Assembly: GCA_002104985.1 (NCBI GenBank)
Contig: MCGO01000099.1
Location: 84,248 to 148,247 of the forward strand
DNA length: 64,000 nucleotides
Source: Rhizoclosmatium globosum
Taxonomy: Eukaryota; Chytridiomycota; Chytridiomycetes; Chytridiales; Chytriomycetaceae
Direction: 5' to 3'
Notes under the pieces: model-generated
The model's database searches: none
Told to the model about the DNA's origin: nothing
Seen by the model: the letters and a program-made list of their open reading frames with translations, nothing else
Made by a program: the position numbers and the translations under genes
Shown: piece by piece, positions 36,213 through 51,571 of the stretch
Numbering within the stretch: position 1 is the first letter of the stretch
Layout of the letters: each line of letters opens with the position of its first letter

Positions 36213-36921
36213 ACACATTAGACTTACGTTTAATTATGAAACAGGATAGAAAGGAGGTGAAAGTGAAGTAGGAGGGGGACACAATAACTGCATCATAACA
36301 TTTTCCAGTTCAAGAATAGCAGAATGAGAATACATATATGATAAATGATTTGATGTCTAATCCATGAATAAATGATCATGGCTATTTCTCAAGCAGCAGG
36401 CAAATTGAGGGAGCCCTATGATATGTCCATTACACAAAGAAGGTCAACAAACCAATAACCAAATTTAATCTGCAATATTGTTTGCAATGTAACATAAAGT
36501 TATGCGAAAAGTATCTACTGTACAGACATGAAATTTCAAAAAAGAAATACCTGAAAAGGAAACTAACAATACACCTGTTTAAGTATGTGATGCGATGGTA
36601 AAAGGATGGTTTAGGCGTAACGACAGGGTTTTATTGAAGCGAGGTCGAAGGGAACGTCATGAGTGGGAAGGGTTTTGAGTCCGTCCTGTCCAGTTCACAC
36701 GTCACGTCAACGTCCGATCGTTCCGACCCTATGAAATTTAAAAAAACAAGCAGCCGCGCACCAAGAAAACAAAAAGCAAAACAAGAAACAGAAATAAAAA
36801 AACAAAACAAGGGAGGAGAAGAAGAACTCCTCTAAAATGGATACACGTTACACCCAACCAAGAACAATAATACCTTTTTCCTTAAACACATCATAATTTC
36901 TCCCCCTTTCATCAGAATAGT
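36213..36921. other. Intergenic, about 700 bp
   Basis: This lies between the ends of the MDP-1-like gene (plus) and the SR-protein gene (minus), so it should hold two 3' untranslated regions. It is A/T-rich, with an A-rich block at 36735-36800. I see no gene, repeat or RNA fold. Confidence 0.45.
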
Positions 36922-37750
36922 TTACTCTTGGTTTGGAGCCGGAGCAGCATCGAGTTCACGTGGAGGGTACTCTTCACGAGAATCATGGACCGGTCTGTGG
37001 TCATCTTCCGGATGAGAAGAAGAAGAAGGAGCAGGAGGAACACGGTCATCATCATAAGGACGACGGTCATCGACATCGGCCCGATGAACAAGGTCATCGT
37101 CTCTGTGGATTTGACGGTCGTCCACAATGTGCTGTGGAGGAGGCGGGCTTCTCCTCAAGTCTCTGTCGTCGGTATGGCTGTGACGAGGAACCGGGTCACG
37201 TCGGTCGTAGGAACGGGAGCGAGATCTGTAACGTCCGCCGCGGTCTCTGTCTCTGTCTCGAGAGTCTGGTCGTCTGCCACCGCCTCGACGGCCGCGGTCG
37301 TCGTCGTAGCGCCAGTTTCGGGACGGGTCTTGCTTCGCCCACTGGATCGTGAGTGGGTAGCCGTCCATTCGGATGCCTTGCATTTCGTAGTAGGCGTCTT
37401 CGGCCTAGTTTTGAGTGGAAGGTGGTTTGAGTGTGGATTTGGGTGAGTGAGCAAGGTTAAAAGAGTAGAAGCGAAGCTGGGACGGGAGACAGAGAGAGAG
37501 TCAACAAAGTACACACATCTCGGTAGTCTTCAAACTCAACAAAGGCGTACGGTTTCGCTGAAGAACTCTTTGGCGCTGGAATGTCGCAGCGAACAAGGCG
37601 GCCATAGCGCTGTTTGTGCGTGTGTTAGTTAAGGTGAGTGTTAAGTGATGCTTAAACAAGTCAGGGCAATACCTCAAATTCGTAGGCCAAGTCTCTGGCG
37701 CGGGTTCGGTGGCCGAAACCAGCGCAGAAGAGTGTTGTTGGACGGGACAT
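36922..37750 (-). CDS. SR-type splicing factor (one RRM plus RS/RD-rich tail)
   Basis: Three exons (complement 37673-37750, 37517-37609, 36922-37404) give 217 residues. The RRM spans residues about 4-75: TTLFCAGFG (RNP2-like), YGRLVRCDIP, and YAFVEFEDYRDAEDAYYEM (RNP1). The PLTIQWAKQDPSRNWR stretch ends the domain as in SRSF1/SRSF3-like proteins. The rest is Arg/Asp/Ser-rich with RS pairs (RYRSRSRSYDRR) and long RD/DD repeats. Such proteins bind exon enhancers and recruit the spliceosome, which suits this intron-dense genome. It is read divergently from NPL4, with 92 bp between start codons. Confidence 0.9.
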
Positions 37751-37842
37751 TGTTGCGATTGGAAGAAAGAGTGAGTGAGTAGTTTGAGAACAGCAAAGAA
37801 ACAAGAAAGAAAGAAAGAAAGGAAGAAAGAAACAACAATCAA
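37751..37842. promoter_or_regulatory. Compact divergent promoter of the SR-protein and NPL4 genes
   Basis: The whole gap between two start codons is 92 bp. It contains a plus-strand GA-only tract with GAAA repeats (37804-37832), equal to a pyrimidine tract in the SR-gene leader direction. Such tracts often mark nucleosome-poor promoters. Confidence 0.55.
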
Positions 37843-40041
37843 ATGCCTCCACTAACAATTCGACTTCGCGCTCCAACTGGTCAGGCAAGAATTCAACTGG
37901 ATCAAGGGACATCGCTGGCTCAGTTGCACTCGCTGGTCTGTCCTTGCTCTTGCTCTTATTGAAGCCTAATTAGTTGGTAACCAGGTTGCGACTGCCCTGG
38001 GTCTCTCAGAAGGATCCTTTGGCGTGTCAACCGATGCTAATGGCTCGAATGCTCTGAATTCAACAGCCGGATTAAAGTGAGACCAGTCTATTCAGATGGA
38101 TAACAGCTGACAATGAACTCAGACACGGCGATATGCTCTTTGTGTCACTTTCCCCAGAGACCCGTGCTGCTGTCGACGCTAAGGACTCGCCAATCCAATC
38201 GCGTGTTAAACAGGCTCCTATCGATGAACTACTTGTGAAGGAGAAGGGAACAATCGTGCGCAAAATGGATCCAAACTTGTATGCGCGTCCCCTGCTTTGA
38301 CAACATGATACCCTCCCTTACACCCCCTTCCGTTCTAGCTGTCGCCACGGAACAACTGGAATGTGCGACTACTGTATGCCGCTCGAACCATACGACCCGA
38401 AATACCTTGAACAAAACAAAATCAAACATATGTCATATCATGCGTACCTGAAGCATGCTCTCATTGCAAATAAGACTGCCTCCATTGATAGTGCTCAATT
38501 CATTCCTCCCCTTGATGAAGACTCCTTTCTTGTCAAGAATCCTTGTCCTGGACGGACTCATGAACCGTTTCCAAAAGGAATCTGTACAAAGTGTCAGCCT
38601 AGTGCTATTACATTGACCAGTCAGGTGTGTTTTTTGTGATTGAGAAAGGTGTGAGGAATGAGCTGGATGTGTTGGAGGAATGAACATATAGCGAGTGTAT
38701 ATGAACTAGATTTAACCTTATAGAAATATTCAAATACTAACTTCAAAAAAAAAGAATTTCCGTATGGTCGATCACGTCGAATTTGAATCACATGCATTGA
38801 TTGACTCGTTCATCAAATTCTGGAGAAGCACTGGAGCCCAACGTTTTGGTTTACTCTATGGACGTTACGAACCTTACACAGACAAGGTTCCTTTGGGTGT
38901 CAAGGCAGTCGTTTCCGTCATTTACGAACCACCTCAAGAAAATGCGCCTCAGTTTTTGCAACTCCAAAGCCCAAATCCTCAAGAAAAGAATGTGAATGGA
39001 CTTGCAACGCATTTGGGTCTTGAGTTGGTGAGAGGAATCAATCGATTACTTTCAGTGTGTTTTTAAATCCGATACGCCAGGTTGGTATGATCTACACAGA
39101 TTTGGTCGACGACGGTACAGGAAAAGGGACAGTCGTCTGCAAACGACACAAAGACTCCTACTTCCTCACATCCGCAGAAGCCCTCTTCTCCGCCCACCTC
39201 CAAGCCCAATACCCAATCGCATCCCCTTACTCCTCCACCGGAAAATTCGGCTCCCGCTTCGTAACAGCTGTCATCACTGGAAACGAAGAAGGCGGCATCG
39301 AAACCGCGTGTTACCAAATCTCAAACGTTGGTGTCTCCATGACCCGTGATGGAATCGTGGAAGCAAGTGTAGACCCAAGTCTCGTCCGCGTAAAAGCCAG
39401 TTCAAACGCCCAATACATCCCGGAAGTCTTCTACACATTCAAAAACGAGTACGGAATTCAAGTCAAAGAAGCCGCGAAACCAACGTTCCCCGTCGATTAC
39501 CTTCTCGTGACTGTAAGCCAAAAACAAACCACCTCTACATTCAACTCATCCAAAGTTCTAACATAACAATAATTAAAAACAGCTCTCCCACGGTTTCCCA
39601 CAAACCGAAAAACCAACCTTCCAAACCCGCACCCCCTTCCCCATCGAGAACCGCAACGGCGCCACAAACGAATTCCAAGACATGCACGCAGTGCACCAAC
39701 GCCTCTCCTCCGACATCACCGAAACCCTGCGCGACTTCCACCTCCTCCTGTACATCTCCGAGATGGGGATCCTCGACGCTGCAGACATGACGACGCTGTT
39801 GAACGCGGTTCGTGGGGCTGGGGCGTGGAATTCTGTGGTTGAGAGTGGAGGCTGGCAGACGCTTGTTATGGTTGTTGAGGAGAGCGCGAGGAGTGAAGGG
39901 AGGAGTGTTGGTGGTGGAGGTAGTGGTAGTGGCGGGGCGAGTGGGTCTGGCGCGGCTGCTGTGCAGTGGACTTGCAGGCATTGTACGTTTAATAATGTTG
40001 GGAGTGGGGATTGTGAAGTTTGTGGGTTGCCAAGGGATTAA
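37843..40041 (+). CDS. NPL4: NPL4, cofactor of the Cdc48/p97 segregase
   Basis: Seven or so exons begin with a ubiquitin-like fold (MPPLTIRLRAPTGQARIQLD). A zinc-binding NPL4 region follows (CRHGTTGMCDYCMPLEPYDP and CPGRTHEPFPKGICTKCQ). Then comes the MPN-like domain (RMVDHVEFESHALIDSFIKF, GRYEPYTDKVPLGVKAVV, YPIASPYSSTGKFGSRFVTA). The C terminus ends in an NZF-type zinc finger (WTCRHCTFNNVGSGDCEVC) that binds ubiquitin; yeast Npl4 lacks it, animal NPL4 has it. With Ufd1 the protein threads ubiquitylated substrates into Cdc48 for extraction from membranes or complexes. Before the finger there is a Gly/Ser linker. Codons switch from C-ending to G/T-ending near 39790. Confidence 0.93.
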
Positions 40042-40333
40042 AAGGGTATTTTGTTGTTGATGGAGATAATCTGTTTTCGGCTATGGATTAGTATGCAAAT
40101 ACAGTTTGGATATGATGTAGTGATTGTTTTTATTTATGTGAGTTGATGCAGACAGAGTTAATGCTGTTGAATGGATACCAAGAATCAACAAAGACGTTGT
40201 TGTAAGTTTACGAATATCGTTGACTGAGAGAAATAGCGCTTCACCGCAAGGAACTATTTTATCAAGGAATCAAATTGAAGAAAATAGATTGAGGCGGAAA
40301 AATAAGTTGGGAAAGCGGAATTTCCTCACACAA

Positions 40334-40978
40334 ATGGCCCTGAAGCTAGGTGAAGGCCTTCCTCTACGTACCAGTTCTGGCCTATTTAGCTAACCTTTCA
40401 AATCGCAGTTTTCAACATCCTTGGTCTCACAATTCTTGCCTTTATATGTTTCAAGCTCAATGATCTCTCAACGCCTCCAATTGCACAAGTAACCTCCTCG
40501 ATAGACATTGACGCCCCAATTTCGACAGTATGGGCTGCAATCATTGATTTGGATGGATGGAGCAAGTGGAACCGGTGGGAAGTCCTGCATGGCTTTGATT
40601 CATCCGTGACTGCACCTCAAAACCAATCGGGGTGGTTAGATTTGGCATTCGCAGGTAATCGAGACCTCTGACATTAAGACTGAGTACTACTAATGAAATG
40701 TAGGGGACCGGCGATATATCCCCTTACCGACGACTTTAGACTTTGTTGACCACCAACACCACAAACTTCAGTGGAGTGGTGGGGCTCCAGTATTCGTTTA
40801 CGCGCAACATTCGTGGAAAGTTTCAGAAATATCTCATGATGTGACGAGAGTTGAGGATGTTGAACAGTTTTGGAGGCTCTTGGCTTGGGTTGGGGCAGTT
40901 GGACGTGACAAGACATTGCATGAAGGCATGTTATCTGATTTGAAGAATTATGTGGAAGATTCATTGTTAAATAAATGA
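40334..40978 (+). CDS. SRPBCC/START-like (polyketide-cyclase-type) small protein
   Basis: Three exons (40334-40349, 40409-40654, 40704-40978) join to 178 residues; no long open frame exposes it. A hydrophobic N terminus (VFNILGLTILAFICF) may be a membrane anchor or signal. Then come the features of the SRPBCC fold: SSIDIDAPISTVWAAIIDLDGWSKWNRWE (first strand and helices), a middle sheet ending HKLQWSGGAPVFVYAQHSW, and a long last helix (EGMLSDLKNYVEDSL). Members bind hydrophobic ligands in an inner cavity; the ligand here is unknown. Its stop codon is 6 bp from that of the vWFA gene on the other strand. Confidence 0.75.
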
Positions 40979-40988
40979 ATTTATTTAA
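40967..40988. terminator. Near-palindromic two-way polyadenylation signal
   Basis: The 22 bp read almost the same on both strands and hold AATAAA on each. Both stop codons (TGA 40976-40978, plus; TAA 40987-40985, minus) lie inside it. It can serve 3' end formation for both convergent genes. Confidence 0.6.
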
Positions 40989-43900
40989 AGTCCGCAGCAT
41001 CCTGCATGAGCTTCAACATAACGAGCAAATTCCTCCTTTGACACGGATGCTTTCATGTCACTCAACGACGCGTAACCAAGAGCCCAATATGATGGCTTAT
41101 CGTTAAAGTGCCCGTGTCTGTTTGGATGCGAGGATGAACGGTACTGATACAAACGACGCGCTTTGTACTCGGCAGCTGCAGAATCCCACTCAGTCGCCTT
41201 CCCATAATGCACAAACACTGCTTTGAACTTATCGAGCTCAACAAACCCTAACACATTCCCTCCGTTCCAAACCGCTGGGCCTACAGTCTCGTTCTTCTTC
41301 TTGTTTGCCGGCTTACATCCCAACAACAGTACCCACACTTTCGCGACTTGAAGTGGCACTTCAGGTCCCGATACATTCAATAGCCGGTCCATAAGCTCTG
41401 TGAAGCCAGGAGACGCGGGATTCGCGATTTGGACTGTACAGTTTCCTTTACTCAACCCATTCTTGAATGTGTCACAGAAAACACGAATATCAGAGGTTTT
41501 GACGAGCAAGTTGACAAGATCGGCAGTCAAGATTGCGTTTTCTTGGTCGGATTTGATCTTCAAGTCTACTTGGTACTGCTTCTCATGTCTCTTACGAATA
41601 TACTCCTTGATCATGGTGACACCAGTAGCTTTGTCGATAAGATCAGGGAGAAAGACTTTTCCAGTGGCCTCATCAATACGTGTGGACTTCGTGTCAAATA
41701 GTAAGGCTTGTACAACATTGAAGAGCTGGAAATCTTTGAAACCATAAGTTATGTTCATGCTCGAAGCAAGGGTTTTAGCAGTTCGCTCTGGAACTTCAGT
41801 TTGAATTTGAGCAATCTTTTCAGCAAGTGTACCAGAGTCACAGAGAATCTCAAACACGGGACCCATCAAACAGATGTTGTTGAGGAATTTGAATCGGGAG
41901 CAAAGCTCAACAAGGCAAGCTTCGTTCGCACTGTACGACTGGTTAAACTGGATTATCTCTGGCTCCAATTCGAAAGGAGGCTGAACTTCATAACGTGTTT
42001 TGTCGAGGTTGATTTCAAGCAACTTGTCAAGCAATGCAGTGATAATTTTGTCAGGCTGTTCCTGATGGCGATACATTCGGCGGATGGTTGCCCAGACTTC
42101 GAATGAGTAGAGTGCACGAAGGACTTTTGGAAGAACATTGGTAAGATACACAGCTTTGGGCTCCGACTTTTTCAAGTGATGGATAACTGGCACCAACGCA
42201 GTAACAATTCCATCGCCTCCAATATTCATCGCCATTCCTTCGACTTGCGTGGACTCAAATAGTGGTAGCAAATGGTTGAAGTAACCTCCAATACAAGGCT
42301 GGATGGAGTTGAAAACATTGACTAGTATTTTGGCGCACAACTCAGTTTTGTTGACACTCGTCATTTCCACCAGTTTCCAAAACCCAGCAAGCATGGTATA
42401 TCCAAATGTCATTGGTACTTCAGCTATCATCCGTCGCATTCCAATACTGGCAGTAAATTCAAGCAGCTTTGGAGCGTACTTGCGATAAAACCTGGCGATT
42501 CGTTCATCCTCAAAGACAGGAATGGCGTTGGTGATTGCTTCATTGGAGCCAGGAGTAAACAATGGCGCCCCACCGCCCTGGACTTGATGCATTAGAACAT
42601 CACTCAAACTGATAAATGACCCTAGATGAATTTTATCAACACGAAATGTCATGGCATCTGGATATTCATGGATTGGATGCTCGCATGGAACACCAACAAT
42701 ATTGAGAAGCTCCAAAATCTCATGGCAGCTCATCTCATAGATAAAACCGTCATCGACCAGCTCGCAAACGGCTCGGATACCGCCTAACGTCGTTTCAAGC
42801 GAAAAGAATGACCTTTCGTGATCGGAATCATCAACATCCTCCAGTTCGTGCAAGTGTGCATGCATTTGAATCACTTCTTGACGAGCAACTTCATCGAAGT
42901 CAAGACCACTCAATGAATTTAAGGCACGCTTCGCAAGACCCTATTTGTTTTATCAATAAATGAGCTTTTCAAGGTTTCAACTAACTCACCTTGGCATTCT
43001 TTGTCGCATTCACGGTACGCAAGTAAGCAGCCTGTTGCGCCGAGTTCAACTGTCCGACTTTATCATCATTCGCGATTTCCAACAGTTTTTGCAAGACAGA
43101 CTTGGACCTCTTCTCAACCACAGCCCTCATCCGTGCAATTCGCCTCTTCAGGCTTCCCTCGTTGGTGATGATTTCAGATGACACCCCTTCCTCCAACTGT
43201 CGAGCAACAATGAAACGATCAAGCCCTTCAAAATATGTGCGAATACTGTTGATTTTAGTTCGGGCTTCCGAGGTATCAAGGACCTTCAGGATCTTGATTT
43301 GGTTGATGAACGCGTCAATTTTATCCTTCAAAAGAGCTTCATACTTTCGCCAATGAATGTCAGAAAGTTTGTGATCCACAACCTTGATTTCGGTGGGACC
43401 AATTCCGGAGACTTTCAACTTACTGGCGGAGAAGGACTCACTGACCCAAAAGCAGTTTACACCCTCATTCAAGTCAATGGATGATACAGTTTCAGTTTGC
43501 CAGGGAGTTTGCTTGAGGACTGATGAAGATGTTGTTAGAGTGGCCAAAACAGACTGCTCGCTGGACCCCAGAAACACATCCAGAAACGCGGGAATAATCT
43601 TGTCGCCACTCCAATTTGAATGAATATCCACAGCGGTTGCTGTGTCGGTTGTATTGTTCAGCTGAAGAAGAGAACACAATGCGCGAGTATCCGGGTTCGC
43701 ATACTTTGATGAAATAAAACGAATGGCCTGTGAATTGATTCGCAGAGAATACTCAGATGCCCATTTTGACAGGTTTTCCGCAGCTTTTAACGCTTGAACT
43801 GTGTCGGAAATCTGTTTTGGAGAAATGAATCGAAAACTTCAATTTGCTTTCAATTGTGAATGCATACCGCTCCGTCAGAAACAGTTAGTAGTCGAATAGC

Positions 43901-44287
43901 CTGAGGTTTCTCGCTGCGAGAGGCCAACTCCAAAAGCACAGCGGCAAGGTTATGAATTCCAGGAGCCAAACTAGTTCCGCCTGCGGCATGAACACGCACA
44001 GCGCGAAGCTTTGCGACAGTAGTATTGTAGATTTTCGAAGTTGACTCAAATGTAATCAAAGTTATAGGAAAGTCGACGTCGTAACCCAGACTTTGAAGCA
44101 TCATGGGCAGGATCCTGTTGGCAAGACGAGGAACTTCGTCTCCCATTGATCCTGAGTTATCTAATAGGATGATAGGAATTGGAAGCACAGGCTTTGGGTC
44201 GATTGCAACGGATGGCTTGTAATCAATAACAGCCATCTTCCCATGGTGAGTAGGGTAGAGGTGCACCTCGAGTAGAGATTTGGTCAT
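40985..44287 (-). CDS. Large vWFA-domain protein of unknown role
   Basis: Three exons (complement 43868-44287, 42990-43811, 40985-42940) give 1065 residues. Near residue 40 a von Willebrand A domain starts with the metal-site motif DNSGSMG and later AGGTSLAPG, so a divalent ion is probably bound; such domains mediate protein contacts. The following about 850 residues are mostly helical. I do not recognise them, except for conserved-looking blocks such as HGHFNDKPSYWALGY close to the end. The C terminus is AGCCGL; CCGL could be a CaaX-type prenylation box (X = Leu suggests geranylgeranyl), or the paired Cys may be palmitoylated. There is no signal peptide, so it is cytosolic. Proteins with this build occur in protists and fungi, but I cannot name a function. 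Confidence 0.75.
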
Positions 44288-45415
44288 TTTTATATTTCAG
44301 GAGGCTCAGAAGAGCTTGATGTTTTTAAGGCATCGGTCCAGCCATAAGGAAAAAACGCACAATTTTTGATGCCAGAAAAGTGTCGGGATTGCCAACCCTC
44401 TAAACTCCCCCGTCTCATTTCACCACTTGTATGTGCAGCAGCGCCTTGAGCTTTGGAGAACGTCGTCTAATGCAGTGTAGCTATGTAGTTTGGGTGATAG
44501 ATTGAGTACAACAATTGTATTTATTATTTGTTTCCTACAGTAGAAGCGACACAGCTGCCAATCCACTCTCATCCACATCAAACTCAGTATTAATTAAGTT
44601 ACGAATAGTCCAAAGTGTCATTGCAATCTAGTTGTTTTGATCAGTCAAGACAAGCTGGCCCAATGCAATCACCTACACCAAGCTGGTCAGCCTCTTCAGG
44701 TTCGCGATTCTGATCAATTCGACGTGCGAGATGACAAGTGGACATCGGCAGCATTAGCTTTCTTCGCTTCCTTTGCCTTCTTTGGTGTGTGTCCGGATTT
44801 CGATGTCAAAAAACAAAACTACAAAAACGAAATCCGAAAAAGCGTTCTATAGAAGTTGTAGATGCACTATAAGACTTCGATTTGGGACCATAGATATGTT
44901 GATACAATGTATGTGGCTGCCGTTCTATTCGTTTGCGCGTAAAATTGACTCAAACTACATTTTACTCATAAAATCTTACTGCTAGAAACTAAATCAATAC
45001 TTTCGCTCTATACAAATTAAAGAACTATACTTTACCGACATTTTGAGCCACTATAGACCGTGTTGCGAGTATCTGCCGTCGAGTTCTATTCCGTTGAAGT
45101 TTTCAACATTACCTGATTTCAACACTGTCCTCCAACAGAATGATACAAAATAGCCAGATACCCCTTGTACATATATATTTGCAGGTTACTCATTTCTGTG
45201 TTTCTTTTGTTCCTTTACTTCTTCCTTTTATTGGGATCTCATAAATCGCGTTTGAGAGAGGCAACCAAAATTGAAAATTTTCTGGCTTCATTTTTTTCCT
45301 TGACTCTGGACCGATGCCTTAAAGGGTTTTGTGGCAAAGCCCTTCGATTCTCACCGAATCATAGTCCGCAACCAAAGCAATCAAAGCGCAATTTTATCAA
45401 ACTGAAATTCATTTA
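44288..45415. other. Intergenic, about 1.1 kb
   Basis: It spans from the start of the vWFA gene to the end of the Rix7 gene, both on the minus strand. No open frame here has family signals, introns with matching phases, or codon bias. I see no tRNA or repeat. It is the longest apparently empty stretch of the window. Confidence 0.45.
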
Positions 45416-48332
<2,917 letters not shown>

Positions 48333-48391
48333 TTGGTTGCGTTGAGTAGAATCGAAGAAGGGAAAAAAAGAAAGAAAGAAAGGGATCCACT

Positions 48392-51300
48392 TCATTTACT
48401 ACTCAAGACATATGGAAGAAATCTGTCCAGCTGCTCAGTCTCAAAATCAATTAAAATGCATGAATAACCTGCTGTATTTCTTATCTCCAGGCGGCAGGAA
48501 GTTGACGTCAAGTGCACTCTGTGGAAAACAACACTTCCATGTAACTGAACTGCAATCATTTGATCCTCATTTCCTGGAAGAGCAAACAATAAAAAAAGCT
48601 TATTGTTGAAGAAAATAGTGAAACAGAGAGCTTGCCGCCATGAATCACTTGCCCACCAACCATTTGATTTTGCTAAAACAGATACAATTCCAAATACGAC
48701 AGTGTCTAGTTTCTCATATAGAGTACTTGTTGAATTATTAATGTTGGATGCATCACTGTTTCTCCGAGCCTCTAATGCCACCATATTTCGCCTTTTGAAT
48801 AGGACTACAACGAAGATCGGGCCAACCAAAGAAAACAATATCAGCATTCCAATTAACCACATCAAAAGTGGCCGAAGCACAGTTTGGTTGGGTCTAGTAT
48901 CTGAAGCAATGATTGAGGCAGTTGTAGCTGACACCAAAGAAGTCAAAATCATCAACCCAGACTCGTTGAAGCCGGTCTTTACTGGCCATGTAAATATTCC
49001 CATTACTGATTGCGTCAATAATAAAATGATATTGAATGCCCACAGAGTATTTTCAGACCAGTGATGTATTGTGGTTGTTGCACACACACGATACACATTA
49101 TTGCCATCAACAATAAACCCCGTACTTATTGGCCTCGCCAAAATCATACACACCGAAAGCAATACCTAATGAAAACAATTTAACTGCAAATTTAAGTGCA
49201 AGGAGCAGTTAAGTAACATATTGTACCAACTCAATCAAAACTATTCCAAAGAATATCGCCAAATACAAATGATCATGAAGCAAGTACCCCGGCAATAGTT
49301 TTTTGCTATTAAAGATGAGCACAACACGTGAGTTCTTTAAAGTCAAGGATCCCGAGATGAATGCAAAGCCAAGAACAACCATCCAAATTTGAAGACTACA
49401 GACTGCATCGGTGACTTCCACAAAGCTCAGAAACATGTACGAAAATAAAATTCCAGAGCCAAGGCATATTAATCCAAGGAAAACCGTCGAGCGCTTATAA
49501 ACAGCTGGGAGTTTCCTTTTTCTGACAACGAGGAAAATCGAAGATATCGACAACATAATTCCCAGTATTCCCAAAATTAAAATAATTAATCCATCAGTAT
49601 CTGACACGGATAGCTTATTTGGGAGCTCGGTTTTCCCATCAGGAGGAGGTGTTGCAGATCCATCAAAAAACACGTTCGGATATTCGGGATAGAATGTCAG
49701 AGAGTTTACTTGTGCATTACTCTTTGCAAATATTTTGGAAGGATCGTTTTGAAGCTCTCCCTTCGAAAGTTGTTGGTAAATGAAGGGTGAGGCAAGGTCT
49801 CCTGATTCGTTGAATTCAATCGCGTCTCCGTCAGGTCCAATATATCCTGTGCCAAAATGCAAAAAGTAAGCAGAAAGTTTTATGAATCTTATCTTGCCTG
49901 TTTTCATGAATGCGCTTGAATTAAGTTTCAATTGTAATTCTCGCTTGCTTAATTGCTCGATCGATAATGTCGGATCAGATTGAATGAGCTAAATCAATGT
50001 TATTATTTTGAGATAATATTTGAATTGTCTCTTGTACTTTGTGGATTCCGTGGGCAATCACTTGAATGCTGTCATAAGCTCGAAATAGGTTGACAGCCCA
50101 TCCCTGGTTAGACGTGATATTTACACTAATGCTTAGTTTAAATACCATATATCCTTAAAATTTTAATGTTACCCAGTTCCAAGAAGTCTCTCTCGTACTT
50201 CGCTCAAGATATTATTTTGAGCATTCAACATTAGAGAATCCATCGGGCTAAACCCATTCACGACCACGAATCCTTGTAACGCATCTAAATAATTCGAGTT
50301 GAAAAATTGGAACTGGTCAGGCCTTAATCGTGGCTTGGACGGACCAATCCAAACATAATTGTCTCCAACTGATGCATTCATACTACATTTAAAAAAAGTA
50401 AGAATGCCTTCAAATTAGGAGCCGATCTTACGCAGCCAATTTGAAGTAAATGCTTCCAATTCCTTGAGGACTATCATATATGTAAATATATCGTGCATCA
50501 ACTCTAGCCAAAGTATTCGCGATATAATTAATCCCATCGGGCCCTTGTCCAGCCGCGATATCAATCTCCGTCAGAACTTGAATTCCTCGCAACTGCAGTG
50601 TTGAAATCATTTCACGACAAACTAGACGCGATGTGGTATCCTTCTTTCGATATATGAATGCTATTCGACGCACGTTCCAGTATTGTAATAGCAAGTGAAG
50701 AGCGTTTCCAAAGCCAGTCACTGCGATACTTTAAGTGATTTTGCTTGCGATTGATAAGCACTCAACTTGTATCCATTTGAAGCGCGTATGGGTAACTGTT
50801 TCGATTCAGTAATGGGGCTGAAAATGCGCTTGGATTTATGTACGGGAGCTGAAGTCGATCAGCTCGAGGAACAAAAAGTCCAAAACATACCTTGAACTGT
50901 GAAGTCACGGCGGCAGTATATCGCGCAGCAGCAAACGAGAAGTCTCCATATACTGCCACAACGTCTGGATGATTATACACGATATCTGGTAAAGTCTCAG
51001 CCATCCCAAAACCACCGCTGTCAGTTGTAATAACAAGAATTCCTTTGGAAAGCTTAGAAGGCTCGTAATTATTGAATCTCTTGATATCGATTCTTGTGTC
51101 GGGAAGTATGTACGGATTGTTGTTCACGTCTCTCACTGCTAGCTGCTTTCGATTAGTATCTGAAAGTAGGCCAACGAAAGACACACTCACTGCAGCACCA
51201 TAATCATACCAGAAGAAGTAATCGGCTGAAGAGGGGGAGTCAAAGTGACTGTATTGAGTGATATTTAGACTCTCCATTCCTCCCGGAAGTACCATAGTTC

Positions 51301-51454
51301 CATGATAGTTGAGGCTTGGATAGCTAAACAAAAATACATTGGAACAAAATAGAAGAGCAAGCGCACTCCCAATCACTTACAGGCAATATGGTCCCACAAA
51401 CGCGATAGATATTGAAGTCTTCACAGCGAGAGTTTCAGTTGTGTTGAGCACCAT
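48392..51454 (-). CDS. Class C (GABA-B-like) G-protein-coupled receptor
   Basis: About ten exons can be joined in frame. A large ligand-binding (ANF/periplasmic-type) region comes first: ISIAFVGPYCL, LAVRDVNNNPYILPDTRI, HPDVVAVYGDFSFAAA, RRIAFIYRKKDTTSRLV, GDNYVWIGPSKP. Then a Ser/Pro linker leads to seven membrane helices (from about 49610), of the 7tm_3 type. A cytosolic tail has a short module ending ILIDFETEQLDRFLPYV. The start chosen (51454, MVLNTTETLAV) has no signal peptide, so an upstream exon may be missing. One intron near 49900 has a GC donor (GCAAGATAAG to CACAG, 51 nt) and may be kept or removed. Such receptors respond to amino acids or related ligands through G proteins; the ligand is unknown. 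Confidence 0.85.
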
Positions 51455-51571
51455 CCAAGAATTGTCGGTCAGTTTTTTTCATTGACGTAACTGGCGCCAG
51501 CACATAATTTACAAGAATAGTGTTTATCTTGACGTTTGAAATACAAATACCTTGATTTGATTGTCAAAATC

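Noticed and set aside
37804..37832. GA-rich tract as a microsatellite of interest
   Set aside because: Simple purine tract in a short promoter; ordinary for fungal promoters and recorded only there.
44637..44852. Short frames in the 1.1-kb gap before Rix7
   Set aside because: No family signal, no splice partner and no codon bias; not listed as a gene.
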